Counted from the first letter of the stretch, positions 49,020 to 62,420 are shown. The stretch: 64,000 nt of DNA from Phoronis australis (GCA_002633005.1 NMRA01000298.1:171887-235886), one strand, 5' to 3'. Numbers and translations: made by a program. The notes: a model not told the origin generated them from the letters alone.

Positions 49020-50483
49020 CTGAGTAAAAAAGTATTTCATTTTATTAAAGTCTACATGTACCGTAGACGGTAGCGCATGTAATTGATTCCCATTTTATCA
49101 CTTTATACATCATCACCATAAGACGGCAAATTCAAGTGAATACCGTGTTGAATGGGCCAGCTTAAAAAAATATGCCATATCTGTGCCAGGACATCTATGA
49201 ACTGGCCACTCAGCTTTACGAAAACTCTCCAAATGCGTCCTGTAGATCTTTCCAAGTCGTCAAATGGGGAATGAAGTCTCCAAACCTCAGGTTCACCTCC
49301 TGGGCTACTAGCCTTTGCATAAGAAGCCGACTTCTGTCCGTTTGGTTCATGAACTAAATGGAGTTTGTAATTGCAAGCATAATTTTGCAACCACACGTTT
49401 CCAATAATTTTCGAACGTAATTTTACACTTACTCTTTTGCCATTATAAGGCTCTCTTTAAATTTTTTGATTTTGTTTAAATCTTGCTTAGTCGTATTTGC
49501 ATCAAAAAGCGGGCTTTCAACCCGTGCTTTTAATTCTGGCGCACTCGTGTATTTTCGTCATAATTTTGCACGTCATTAACGTAAGTGACGTTATTGCATG
49601 TTTACGAGATGACAACCGTACCAGATTGCTCTAGATAAAACCTGCCAAAGTGTTGCACTGACGTACAGCGACAATGCAATTTACTGAATCTCTAGATAGC
49701 CGTCAACTCATGTAAAATACGGAAAATGAGATTGATTGGCATGCTTCTTGGACCATTTTTTGCAATTTCTTAAGATTTGCTTTCCAACTATAATATCGGC
49801 GTATATCGGATATTGTCTGGGAGTACTTTTGGACAGAAAACGGTTAATTATAAATGCTGGCCTCATTTGCTGAGATGTCTGAATGAAATTCAAATTAGGT
49901 AACAATACTCTCTTTAGTTTACGAGTTATCTCATCATCAAGTTTTTTTCAATTGATTAAATATTCAAACAAACAAATACTTGCAATGAGGCTATTTAATG
50001 TTTACGAAAGTGGAAATCTGGCAAAAAATTTGATTAGAGAGTGATGATTTATTTGGTCAAATGGCCATGCGTTTTTGAAAAAATGAGCAAAAATGAACAT
50101 TAGCTCATCCCGATTGATAATCAGAATTATCAATTTGATGTTAATTTAAGAGCCAATATCAAGAATGCCTTTTTTGATGTAAATTTTAGGTACGCTTGTA
50201 AAAAGGATATACTGTAAGCACTGACATTTGATAGTTTCTAAAGCATGACTTTGTGGGATTTATGAAAGCAGTTGCCAAAGCTATTTAGAAAACCGATGTA
50301 GACATCCTATAATCTGAAAGGTTTACTTGAAATCTTATTTGCGATTGCTGAGATATAAAGTTTTGGAGTTACCCATATTTTTGGCATTTTCTTAGGGTTA
50401 CTTGGGACCTAAACAGTGCCCTGTTACAGTAAGTAAAATGTCACTGCAATAGCAACTATTTAACATTCATCAACTGTACTTAC

Positions 50484-50685
50484 CTCCGCCGGTGCCGTCA
50501 TGGGTGGCGTCAACAACATTCCCGTCCCAGTGAGCGTAAAGACCGTCTATGGCACCAGGACTTGAACAGGCGTGGCCGTCAAACCGCACCGTGTAGCGCA
50601 GGGCGCCTTGCTGGTACATGTAGATATTGGCCAGGAACAGTACTCTTATAGCCGTGTCACTTGCTCTTTTGTAGTAATAGAACGT
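50484..50685 (-). CDS. Right gene, CTHRC1-like domain 2, exon B
   Basis: A 202 bp exon, phases 0 to 1, with acceptor ATTTCAG and donor GTAAGT. It encodes TFYYYKRASDTAIRVLFLAN, then QQGALRYTVRFDGHACSSPG, then AIDGLYAHWDG. It replaces the Cys-Cys-x-R-W pattern of domain 1 by Q-G-A-L-R-Y, so this domain lacks one family disulfide, like its left paralogue. Confidence 0.88.
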
Positions 50686-51660
50686 CTGAAATTAATACGT
50701 TACAGGTGTTCTTCACAAAACAACTTTGTGTCCTGAGATTGACAAAGGTGTCGCTCCATCATTTGTGGTGAGAGGCATGAGCCATGTAAATGTGAGAGTT
50801 TTCAGAAAAATATTGCATCGTGGCAGTTTTGATAGCCTTTTTCTAAGTCGACTTTCTACATGTATTACACAGTTTCACTTCACTATACATATATAAGTAG
50901 ACCATGCGTGTTGATATAGTAATTCACTCTTTTAGTGTGCTGATTTTGTAGATTATTTCAGAAGAAATGACCTCTGTGTAAAGGATGGTGAGTCTCATTT
51001 GCAGAACACTTTGCTTCCACTGAGATGACCTATTTGGCTCAAGCGCTCTCTTTTTGGATCTCAAAATGGTAGCAGCATTGTCTTCTTTCTTGCAGGAGAA
51101 CGTGTCCACGGTTTGTATTTTTAGGAAAATACGCGGTCTCAATTCGTTTATTTGCAATAAACAAGTATTGATCATCGGCGTTATGTAGAGGTGACGTTGA
51201 ATATTGAAATATACGTGTGAAGTAAAATTACCCAAGGTAATTGAAATCTTGGCACGATGGACATGACGTTACGTACACATATATCAGCCTTTATGTTTAA
51301 AGGTCAAGGCCATGTAGGAACTTATCGACAAGTCGGTGTATTTAGCCCATATCAACAAAACTGTAGACTTCAACTCAATAAAATTATCAAATTTTAATCA
51401 ATATGTCGTTAACTGGGTCACCGGACTATGCATTTTTATTGAAATTGAGCGCAAAAGGAAGGTATATTGATAGCAAAACAATGGTTCCAAAAACATGGAT
51501 TAACCAAAATTCTTTGAATGTAAATGTGCATATTTGGACATTTTTCAAAGGTTCTAGATAATCATAACACCAATTTAATGAGGCATGACCGATGACACAA
51601 GACTATTAACAAAATGGTGCAGACGTATTTAGTGCCTCTTGTCAGCTAATCATTACTTAC

Positions 51661-51743
51661 GTAAATATGACCATTGTCTTCCCCCTTTACACCAGTCCAC
51701 GTGAACTGCTTGATGTTGAATCTTGATAATTTCGGGCAGGTTC
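51661..51743 (-). CDS. Right gene, CTHRC1-like domain 2, exon A
   Basis: An 83 bp exon, phases 1 to 0, with acceptor CCTTCCAG and donor GTAAGT. It encodes TCPKLSRFNIKQFTWTG, then EDNGHIY. The conservative differences from the left copy (L/F, R/K, D/E) and the equal length suggest coding constraint on both. Confidence 0.84.
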
Positions 51744-52016
51744 CTGGAAGGAAAAATATATATCTATATTGCGCATAAAACATACCAAAAATGAGGCTCT
51801 TAATGGAAAACAGCATACCATTAACTGGAAATGTTCACTGGTGAAAGCAGTTACCAACCCCGAGGGTCGTTATTACAATTTATTTCCTTGAAACATAAAA
51901 CAACGAAAGAATTGGAAAAAGTGCATGAAAAGTTTCCCAACCAGTTTGGAATCAGAGTTCGCGATTGTTTTCGGAGTTTGGTCTTATAAAACCTTCATGT
52001 CAGCATGCCTGTATGA

Positions 52017-52857
52017 CCGACTGAGCAGAGGGCCGTCAGTCGAAGAACTTATGGTATCGGCGGCTTGAAGAAGAATTCCTCAAATGAATAGACTAAGGCC
52101 AAATAGAAACCGCTTTTTCACGACTCGTTTGAACTCGTAAATTAACTTTTGACTTAAAACACTAGTACCTCTATCAAAGTGGTCTACACATGTTCCGTGG
52201 AAAGATGAAATTTTGGTTTTAAAAATGAACTTAACTTTCGTTCGGTCTTTTCTCGTCGCCACTCTCGGCGAATAGAATGACAACATGTAGCGCATAATTC
52301 CAAGCTTAACGGACAGTTTCAAAGCTCGTAACTAAGCAACAACGGTTGACTCAGGAACTACAGTGTATATAGGTTCAACTCGCATGTAGGCAGCGTTGGA
52401 ATGAATGAGTCTTATCCGGGTCTCATTAGCCATCATTCTAGACGGTCTGCAATCGTTTTAGTCATGGAAACTTTCGGATTGGGCACAAGTTGCCTACATA
52501 CCCAAATCCCAGTAAAAGACGAGGTATTGCAATAAAACGCGACAAGTGAGCACCAAAAAGTACGAGTATTATAGAGATCCAATACATATCTCCAATCGCG
52601 TAGAACAACATGTTTGGTTGTGAATGATTAACCTGGCTAAACAATGCCTGATATATACAACAGGTACAACTTCATTTATTAAACGTATTTCTTTCGTTGT
52701 TGACAACGTTACTTTAGGTAGTGCCCAGGTGGTGTTCTTACAGGCAAAATCAAAGGCTTTCACATACCGGGGGGTCCTTCAAGAGAGGGTTGCGTGGCCA
52801 CGTGAAGGTTGACTTTTTTAACACCAAAGTCGCCAGGAAAAGGTGAGGGTGTCTGAC
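52017..52857. repeat. First copy of an 841 bp direct duplication (probable haplotype artefact)
   Basis: It starts CCGACTGAGCAGAGGG and ends GTGTCTGAC next to a single N. The copy at 52859-53698 has identical limits and roughly 20-25 differences by eye, about 3%. The left paralogue has one copy only. Confidence 0.82.
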
Positions 52858-52858
52858 N
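52858..52858. other. Single-N assembly join
   Basis: One N joins the two copies, as at 35265. Confidence 0.9.
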
Positions 52859-53698
52859 CCGACTGAGCAGAGGGCCGTCAGTCGAAGAACTTATGGTATC
52901 GGCGGCTTGAAGAAGAATTCCTCAAATGAATAGACTAAGGCCAAATAGAAACCGCTTTTTCACGACTCGTTTGAACTCGTAAATTAACTTTTGGCTTAAA
53001 ACACTAGTACCTCTATCAAAGTGGTCTACACATGTTCCGTGGAAAGACGAATTTTTGGTTTTAAATTGAACTTAACTTTCGTTCGGTCTTTTCTCGTCGC
53101 CACTCTCGGCGAATAGAATGACAACCTGTAGCGCATAATTCCAAGCTTAACGGACAGTTTCAAAGCTCGTAACCTAGCAACAACGGTTGACTCAGGAACT
53201 ACAGTGTATATAGGTTCAACTCGCATGTAGGCAGCGTTGGAATGAACGAGTCTTATCCGGGTCTCATTAGCCATCATTCTAGACGGTCTGCAATCGTTTT
53301 AATCATGGAAACTTTCGGGTTGGGCAAAAGTTGCCTACATACCCAAATCCCAGTAAAAGACGAGGTATTGCAATAAAACGCGACAAGTGAGCACCAAAAA
53401 GTACGAGTATTATTGAGATCTAATACATATCTCCAATCGCGTAGAACAACATTTTTGGTTGTGAATGGTTAACCTGGCTAAACAAGGCCTGATATATACA
53501 ACAGGTACAACTTCATTTATTAAACGTATTGCTTTCGTTGTTGACAACGTTACTTTAGGTAGTGCCCGGGTGGTGTTCTTACAGGCAAAATCAAAGGCTT
53601 TCACATACCGGGGGGTCCTTCAAGAGAGGGTTGCTTGGCCACGAGAAGGTGGACTTTTTTAACACCAAAGTCGCCAGGAAAAGGTGGAGGTGTCTGAC
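52859..53698. repeat. Second copy of the 841 bp duplication
   Basis: This is the partner of 52017-52857. The sequence after 53698 continues the alignment with the left gene's intron near 10320. Confidence 0.82.
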
Positions 53699-54298
53699 TT
53701 ACTTTCCCTAATGGTCGTTGTTTTATCTTAAATTACTCAAAACGGTCACATATTTTGCAAGTCATCAATCACTCAAACGTGCACGTATTTTAGGTAGAAT
53801 TTTTATATGTTCATCCTCTAGATGGGTGAATCAACAAAAACGGCAGCCATAGTCCCATTTCACCAAAACAATGGAACATCCCCCAGGTTTATACTGTGCA
53901 GTGTTGCTGACATTCACCAGTTTGCTCGATGTTAGGGATGTGTTACTCCCAGATACCAAAGTGTTCTGCCATTACGGTTTTTCAAAATGAAAATATTAAA
54001 AAATAGTTTTCACAGAAATAGACAACTTGAATGATCAACTGTTATGAGTTAACGTTGAACTCTTCGCTATAGACCTAACAAGAGACATGTCTAGTACCCA
54101 AACTGATTAAACAGAGGCAGAATTTAACAACACAAACACAAAACCCGAATCTCCCTTGCGGTCTCAAAATTTGCAAAGTTTAAAGCATCATCGGTGATGC
54201 TGCTTGCCATTGTTCACCAATGCATGGACCCCATACACGCAGGGTTAAGAATCTGTTCGTTTTTCTTTAGATGAAACTGAGGCAACAAACACAAAACG

Positions 54299-54655
54299 AT
54301 GAACTTGGAACGTTTTAACCTATCTGAACCTCATGTCTACAATAAGTTTCGTACATGGACTCGTCCCATTTCCTTGCAATTCAAGGAGTCAGTTGTGTGG
54401 CTGACCTTCCCAAGAAGCGGTAAGGTTTCGTGCACCACTAAGTGTTCCAAGCCGAGAATCCCTACTATACACAAGAGTCATCTTAAATGGCAGAGGAATG
54501 ACGACTATGAAACCAAGAATACCAAAAGCCCAACAATAATTAACTCTTACAAGAATGGAAACAATATAAAAGCAGTTGCTGGTGTGACTCCTGATGGCCT
54601 TAGTTATGTTTCTGACAGTTACGCAGGCACCACCAGTGACAGGGACCGTTCGTAA
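54299..54655 (+). pseudogene. Transposase fragment, DDE_Tnp_4 (PIF/IS4-like) type
   Basis: A 118-codon plus-strand frame contains RFNLSEPHVYNKFRTW, then LQFKESVVW, then NSYKNGNNIKAVAGVTPDG and SYVSDSYAGTTSDR. Animal DDE_Tnp_4 transposases have the same order: a helix-turn-helix (RF.IS...V...), then YKNHNT.K.L.GI.P.G and FVSD...G..SD. The first catalytic aspartate region is degenerate and the rest of the protein is missing. It lies in a 2.3 kb insertion special to the right gene. Confidence 0.75.
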
Positions 54656-55117
54656 AAAAGAGTAGATTGACAAATATGTATGATTCGGGTGATTTTGCTA
54701 TGACTGATTAAAGGCTCCACATTCTATGTTTGTTTATAGTTAGTGAAGTCCTTGTGAGTGAATAGTTCATCTACTTTTCTTTAAAACCCTAGTCACTTCG
54801 CCAACACCGAAGTTTTAAATGACAGACAAATCGCATCCAAGCGTTTGCCTATTGGGAGGATTATTGGCTTATTTATAGCATACGGAACTAAAATTGTCCC
54901 TTTGAACAAATATGAAACTTGTTTACCTCCTAATATTATTTATGCATGCGTGATATGTTCTGACATTTCACTCTGTGCATTTTCAACAGGCTTATGAGAA
55001 CTTACTCGAGTAAGCCTTATTGACATTCCTACCTAAAAGCCGACGATTTAATAGTTTCTCGACATTTCTCATTTTATTCTTCTACAGGATCCAGGCTTGC
55101 AACAGTGTTAATTACTA

Positions 55118-55366
55118 TTAAAATTCATTTCCGAAATGACAGTTTTCAGTTCGGTAATCAGTTGCAGGGGCTTGAAATGGGCCGTCCTGCAAAGCTTTTC
55201 TGGGGCACATTTCCCGGCCTCCTTGACAAACACGCTGAACTACCCACGTCGTCTCTGATGGTAAGGTAAAATGGACATAAATACATGCACCAGTAGACGT
55301 TTCAAAAAGTAGTATCATCGTAATAGTCAGCTGAAGGTAAACGGTAAGTATTGCAGGTGTCATCAT
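55118..55366 (-). CDS. Small secreted-protein-like ORF inside an intron
   Basis: An 82-codon frame from ATG 55366 to TAA 55120-55118. Residues 1 to about 27 (LQLTITMILLFET) look like a signal peptide. The mature part has four cysteines (GACIYVHF, RVCQGG, EMCPRK, ENCHFG). AATAAA follows about 40 bases after the stop (55078-55073). The ORF is on the same strand as the host gene, in the intron between FN2 and domain 2, and is absent from the left copy. It may be a nested gene, part of a transposon insertion or chance. The family is not recognised. Confidence 0.35.
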   Translation of the reverse strand: MMTPAILTVYLQLTITMILLFETSTGACIYVHFTLPSETTWVVQRVCQGGREMCPRKALQDGPFQAPATDYRTENCHFGNEF

Positions 55367-55379
55367 GTCGAAAAACGAA

Positions 55380-56600
55380 ACTTTGTGTGACCTATCTTTA
55401 TTCCTTTATTGCCACAGCGCTGTGCTGTTGCATACATGTACATGTACAGAGATTTCAAACCCGGACACTTAGTTAATATATAAGCTGAATGATTGCAGAA
55501 ATCTGCAATGCGCTTGTCGTAAAATACATGTAAAACGGGTAACACCACACACGCCGTTTCCTATTTGTGGAATAATTAAACTACCACAATCATCGTGTTT
55601 ACAAGCAGAAGACACAAGTAGCGAAAAAATTCACAACTTGACGGAGTATTTTCCGATGCTGACACACCTTAGAACACAGATGACCCAAAGATCAACAATC
55701 ACTCTTTTGATAAAATTTAATAAAGATCAATGGTCTTGATCAGAGTTTGATTTCTGTCACTGAAGACAGTAGGGTATGGAGTGCAGACTATTTCAGTATG
55801 GATGGAAACCCCAATGTCGTGAATGAAATGCTCGAACTGATTGGGACAATGCATAGTCACACGAGTCTGTAAAACTTAACGCGCAGTGCTGCAGTGTTAA
55901 AATTAAAGGTCAGTAGGCGCCCAGAGCCCACCGTATCACCTTGAGCACTGAACGTAACTTACGGTGCATAGGCGCTATGTCCAAATGCCAAAACTGGTTG
56001 ACTGAGCCTACGTGCGCCTACGCTTCACTACAGCACTGTTAACTCGTTAGTTGGTTGGATTTCCGCTTGATCTTGTCATCTGGAGTCGTCTATCGGAGAT
56101 TTGTACCATTCGATACTTTCAAAAGCTGAACTCGGAGGATGCCGCGTCTGAGGGCTCACAGCGGGAGTGTTCTTTATATTTGTTTTATCTCTATTGAATT
56201 AGATATTTAACTCCGTATTTCACTTGATGGATTGACATGTTTCTCGACTTACAGTGCTTCAGTGTACAACAGGGTACTATCATCTTTGCAGTCCTTAAGT
56301 ATAATACTTCAATGACTACCAAAGCTATTTTCATATCGTTGTCTGAGTGCCCCGCTACACTAAGCAGCTGGAGTACAGCATGAAGCCTGTTAAGCAAAGA
56401 TAAGGATTATGGCTTTTAGGCCAGGACGAACTGTACATGTACATGTATTTCAACCAAGATGTACATGACATTGACGAAGGTTGGATAATTTAACGACAAC
56501 ACACGAGACTCCACTTGGACTGGGATGGTTTTCTTGAAGTATACAGCAAATGAATTAACTCTTTTTCATGGAATACATGTGATAACAACCTTTGGAATTT
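55380..56600. other. Intron DNA special to the right gene
   Basis: No counterpart is seen in the left copy until about 56540, where alignment with 11100 resumes. A run of ACATGTACATGTA-type repeats occurs at 55434-55448 and again near 56434-56448. No coding region seen. Confidence 0.4.
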
Positions 56601-56612
56601 ACGATTTCTCAC

Positions 56613-56780
56613 CTGGACAATTTCCCCATCGTCGGTCGTTGTCATAATCAGAGGTGGTTGAACACCACGGTTTGTTATGGTTCATCTTGATACACTCACT
56701 GTACGTCACGCCCTTGTAAACGAACGGAAACTTGCACGATGATCCACCAGCATTACCGCCGTAAGTTGGCAGGTTAGTTT
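56613..56780 (-). CDS. Right gene, fibronectin type II domain exon
   Basis: A 168 bp exon, phases 1 to 1. It encodes TNLPTYGGNAGGSSCKFPF, VYKGVTYSECIK, PWCSTTSDYDNDRRWGNCP. All four FN2 cysteines and the WCSTT and RWG signatures are present. Immediately upstream, the intron carries an in-frame run of short TAAACATAG-type repeats that extends the open frame but is not coding under this model. Confidence 0.93.
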
Positions 56781-58435
56781 CTGCGAATTGAATGTTTTTG
56801 TAAACATAGTAAACATAGTAAACATGGTTATTTGGACACTTCAGCATCTTTTTATCGGATGCCATATACCATTGAAATTCGTTGACCCAAACGGAAAATT
56901 ATGATTGATAAGCTTTATACTTCGCCAAATGCAATTTAGTTAGTGGCATGTAATAGAATGAATTCACAACCAATCAATGAATCAAAATGGTGGAGTAAGG
57001 AACACGTAAAGCGTGCGTAATATTATCAATGGCTTTAATTAGCGATTCGAGATCCACTAAACGAATGCTTGATTCAGACCAACAAAAGTTATGGGAGTGT
57101 TTAACATGTATTTTTTGGACCCAGTATAACGACACGTCTATTTTTATTTCCGGGTCCAAATTGCGACATCTACTGCCATGGCATGCCATCACTAAACATC
57201 CGAATCAAAATGCTTTCAACTAAGTTCCTCCGCACTCTGATAAGAAGTAATATCAGGGCTTGCAAACAAGTGTCCGTTTATTTTTCTTTGAGATAGGCGC
57301 ACAATACGGCACTCCATAACATTCGAAATTTACACCCTAGACTTTAGAAATAACGATCTGGTAATTCTTTCAAATCCCCGAAATCACCAGTCCTCTAGTT
57401 GAAAAAGGAATAATTTTAGACCAGTTAGCATAACGGAATGTGGTCTACATCAAAACATGCTTTTTGATGAAACTGGGATTAACGATGGCTTTAAAACGTT
57501 AATTACCGACATCAACTTAGGCTCTGTAAATTTCTTCAACCCTCAAATGTTTTGAAAAAGTTTGAAAACCCCTTACAATTTCTAAAAACCACAAATTCAA
57601 GCTGTATTTGACCCTGTGCACAGTGTCCGACTACGTAAATTCGAATTAGAACGTAGATGCATATTTTCATACATTCTACATGTATCGTACCTTAATCGAA
57701 TTCAATTTCTGCTGCAAACAAGAATATCGATTGGGTTAAGCCAACTCCAGATTGACGCATGTGCGAATTGCTTGGGACTTGGGATGGCCTCGGCCATTCG
57801 ACAATAATTTAAAACAGAGTGAGTCCAAAAATGTTTTAGATACGATTCCAATGTCCATATCAAAACAGTGCAAAGCGCCGCTTTAATTTCCAGTTGTGGT
57901 GACGAACCACGTTCCAGCTTCAGTTGAAATACGTGGTACAAATGTACTCAAGAAAAATGTTCAAATGTCTTTCGGCATTCAAAAATTGTACACATAGCCA
58001 AGGATTACCTCAAGATCAGTGTCCACACTAGGACAGTATGCGAGCGTTTTGATCAGCCTACAATGAATTGTTCGCGAGAAAGCTGGCTGCGTTGGAAGCT
58101 CAATGCTTTAAATTCAGCGGGCAATTTGATCACACAAGTGGATTTGTAGAACATTTGCTGGATATCAAAATGCCTGATACGTTATAGTGTAGCCAAGGGT
58201 TGTTGTCACCTGCTAGGCGTCCACTACTAGTACATTTGTATATACTGTAAAGTTAACCAAGTATTAAACCAGACAGGTACCACAACATCTTGTTTACAAA
58301 CATCAAATGAGATTCACCTCTCAACGATAGCCGTGATTCACTAAACATCCGTTTGGCTTCTGACGATAGGGCCCAGAAACTTTCGAAAATCTAAAATTAT
58401 TAAATAGAAGGACATTCCCCGTTGTGTAAACTCAC

Positions 58436-58594
58436 CGAATGACCGCCTGAGGTCGTTTTCTTCAACAGTCATGGACGCTCCCACATTACTGCCCCATCCT
58501 GTTTGGGAATCTGGCGCACTGTATCCGGAGCATCCACCCACGTTGAATTTAATGACTATGTCCCCAGCTTGTTGCAAATCGCAAATGCCGTCGA
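58436..58594 (-). CDS. Right gene, CTHRC1-like domain 1, exon C
   Basis: A 159 bp exon, phases 1 to 1, with acceptor ATTCTAG and donor GTGAGT. It encodes DGICDLQQAGDIVIKFNVG, then QTGWGSNVGASMTVEEN. It lacks three residues after TGWG relative to 16082-15915, the only exon length difference between the two copies. The frame is preserved and the exon joins FN2 in phase. Confidence 0.87.
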
Positions 58595-58899
58595 CTAGAA
58601 TGGACAGTCACAACTTCTTTAACCATTTGACAAGGCTTGAAAAGTTGTTCTAACACGTGATTGAATGACAGTATGTAATTCAGCTAACACTATGTTGACT
58701 GCAGGAATAGCGTTCCATTACAAAAAACTCTCAAGTACAATGTACTTTGACAAGTCGTGACTACAAATTCGCATCGTTCCAGGGCAACGCATAAGCTCAC
58801 AGTTCAGTGGAAATTTCATTGAAAGAGGCGGTGGCTTCTCTTTCGAATTTCGCTTTGTCATTAAACGAGTTTGTTTTGCTACATGGTGAAATGAAATTT

Positions 58900-61800
58900 T
58901 AAGAATGATGCTTTTTGATGTTTTTCTTTTGTTTTGTTTTTGTTTGTTTGTTTCTCTGTTTGCATACTACGGATAGCACATATAACTCTTACTGGATCCA
59001 CGTGAAATTTGCACACATGTGTCTAATACACTATACATGGGACGAAACTAATTGTTTTATGAAATCGGATGGAACATGGCACTGTGGTGGGCAGTTTGTG
59101 TTTGGGTTTGCAGGGACATTACTGGTGGGAATTTTCAGCTTTTTTATTTGGGTAGATCATTCTGCGCGCAGTTCCAACTCTTATCGTTCTTGAGTTATTC
59201 GAGATTTTTCTTGGACTGGTCTCCGTATGCTCAGAATCCCTTGACGCATCTGTCTGAAATTTGGTTTATGAAAAGATCTTTTTAACCGCTATCAGCATTG
59301 TCCAACCCGTTTCTTGACACGACTTACAGTTCTCGCAATATTGGAGATTTACTGCTTTTTTGCTGACTTGTTATTTGCAGCTGAGCATTGTTACCATATC
59401 ATATTTGCGCCAGAGATCGCATTTTTTCATGTGATCGACATGAATTTTACCAAAAGTGTTTGTTTATTCAGTAGACTGATGACTTTTGTTCCTGGGCAAA
59501 ATAAGGCGCAAGATGAGACTAAAGCGGGCATTTTTCAAATTATGTATGCACTCCCCAATCTCCGTTATTCTTCGAGCAAACATTTCCAGATTATATATGT
59601 AAATAGATCTCATCACGGCTATTTAATACGTTGGTTTCGTCAACCACCTCACCATTAAATTGGTATACTTTTTCACCTAGTGTCAGTGTTTAGAGTGCTT
59701 TCATATATTTGTCTAGAGCCAGCAGGTTGTATTTCTCGTCCAATAAAAACGGCAATGACGCATACGCACACATCAGCGGTCTCAACAAAAAGTAGAGCGT
59801 AACTCCTGAAGTCGACCTTTCGAGCTAACCGATTACAGCGCTCTTTTTGAACTTCACTGACAGTGTAAGAAATGAACAGTAAGTCGATATTATTGCTCTT
59901 ACCCTTTGGTACAAGTAACTGCGGAATATCTTCTATCCGGAACTATAGACAAGAATTCAATATATTTACAAGAAGATAATTATGAAGAACATTCACACCT
60001 GACTTCTTTGAAGTTTTTAAATCCGCCAAAATGTTATGTAAATGGGTTATGGAATAATAATCCACGTTCCCACCAAGCAGCGATTAAAGTGATATCTTCC
60101 GAATAGTCCAGATGTTACAGTATTAGCCGAATTCCAGCAAAATTTCAGTTACGTTTACAGTTCACTGTTACCAAAAACAGATTGAAAATTCGCTGAGCTA
60201 AGTTATGGAGAAAGCGTATATCGAAGAACAATTACTGACAGTGAGCTTCAGTTAAGTTTTGCTATCAATAATGCATTACCCCGTCGTCAGTAAATTCAAT
60301 AAGAAACAAAGTCACCTTGGTTGAAAAAGGGGCAACAAATGTTCCTCGGTGGGTGGGGGGGGGGNNNNNNNNNNNNNNNNNNNNNNNNNNNNNNNNNNTT
60401 CTCACAACTCGGTGCCCAGCTCACCGGCTACAGATGTGAACTTCACCAACCATGTTTATGGAAACCTTGACCTTGAGTGTAGTCCTTCTCAAATTCTTAC
60501 GTATTCGTTATTCGAATGTTTAATGTTCAGTTAAGCTCGTTCATTGTGAAAGTGTTATTGCTCTTGGTGTTGTTGTTCTTGTTGAAGGTTTCTGTCCGTC
60601 AAAAACTAACAGCTTTCCCTTCGTGTGACCAATACGGTGTACTGATTCATTTACAAGTGGTGTCTTGTGGTACCTCAAATGTTTGAGGCTTGCGGGTTCA
60701 ATTCTAGGGTTCGCGGTGGTACTGATCTTTGTGCGCTTTTTCATTCGGTGTTCAATGTGGTGCGATAGTTCCTTTTAAATCAATCCCGGGCGGCATTTTG
60801 AATGCCTAAGCTTGTTCAAAATTTCAGCAGAATTCTGTGGATGGATATTTCGGGGTTTCTGGAGGAACCAACTCAAGAAGTGTTCTGTCAGTTGCGTGCA
60901 CGGAATGACACGGAATTGTTTTGAATTACCTCGAATGTTTAGGTCATTAACAGGCGGACTTTTCTCGGTTGAATTTTGATGTCGTGCCGGTCATTCCGCG
61001 CTCAGTGTTTCATCATTGGCCATTATAAAGCAGGTCCAGCCGATACCTCAACTATCTAATCTAGCTTAAATCACAAACGCCATCTGTGGAAACATACACC
61101 TAAGAGTGTTATCTACCATTTACTGAATCGCATGGCCTTGTTTTGTGGCACTTGGAATGTTTGAGCTAACTCAATTTTCTAAGTCCATTTTGGGTACCTT
61201 GCAGGATCTTTCTAGAGTGCAAATTTTCTGGCATGGGTCATTTAATGAGTTAAGTATGTGATGGGAGCGCCGTCTATTGATGGAGCCGTGAGTGATGACG
61301 AGTCGTCAGTTTAGTTCCAGAAACTAGAGTGTGTTATTATATTTTAAAGGGGTACAAGATGGTCAATTCCTTATATGGAACTTCCGATGACGAAATTTTT
61401 AGTTCTATTCTGATTGGTTTTCACATTTATCTTGAAACCCCTATTTTAGCGTAATTTGGAACATTCGCGGTGCGAATAAGCCTATTAAAATGTGCCCCTC
61501 ATGCTAAAACTTCGGATTCTGCCAGGTCTCGACTCTATCCGCAAGGAATTTCAACCAAGCAAACTAACTGTTTGGGACTTTTAAATTTGGACTTTGACGT
61601 TTTTAGCGAATTCTTCTTGTTTATAAATTCTTTGGGTTAAAAGTTAAAAGCTGCGATGTCGACGGAAGTTAGCGATGAGTTGTAAGTTTGTAGATTTGTG
61701 TTTCATAGATATTGCATAATAAAATTCAGTATATTTATCTTCACTCTTGTTTCACTCTAAGTTGTCACCATGGTTCTCTCGTATGCGATTCAAACGAGTG

Positions 61801-62400
61801 AAAAAGTACACAACGCTTCAAATATGTTTATCGGCTAAGAACAGTTGACATTTTAGAAACTAAGTAGATCGGTGCTGGCCGCTCCACCGATTCCCGTTAC
61901 AAGTACAACGTGACACAATTGTTCATTTTAAATCAGTTTTGGCAAGAATCTTGAATATCTAATCCAGCTCTGTCGTCTACCATTAAGAGCAGTCCATGGC
62001 TTACATTTGGAGGTCTCTAGCAGGCCCAACTCGGGAGTTTACTTTTTTTTCTGCCATAGCCTACAAGTGCATGTTCAGAAATATTTTTCATGTTTTTTTA
62101 ATGTGTACCTTCAATGACTAATTGGCAGCCACCCGGTCTTAAAAATAGTTCTGTTTGAGAAAGTGTTGTAGAAAGCGAGATCCTTCTCCAACCAATAATC
62201 ATCCGACCTCTCATTCCCTCAACGTGTACATACAAACAGCCGCATTTGACTGACTACACAGAGAAATAGTGCTTTGCCCATTTCTCTCATGCTCAAGTCT
62301 CGTGCCCACACGCCTACTTCATGGGGTTTCTCGGCACGTGCATTACATGTAGCAAAGCAAAACACAATGTTTCAAAGAAACTAACAATACGCACACACCA
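58900..62400. other. Right gene intron between exons B and C of domain 1
   Basis: The first 800 bases align to the left intron. From about 59800 to 62200 there is right-specific DNA with no recognised gene. It includes a G run directly before the N gap at 60365. Confidence 0.45.
60365..60398. other. Assembly gap, 34 N
   Basis: The gap follows a homopolymer-rich GGTGGGTGGGGGGGGG stretch, a likely cause of the break. Confidence 0.95.
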
Positions 62401-62420
62401 CTGATTAAAATGAAACTCAC

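Noticed and set aside
60600-60730. Third tRNA-like SINE on the plus strand (GGGTTCAATTCTAGGG)
   Set aside because: Only a B-box-like word is convincing. The A box and boundaries are not.
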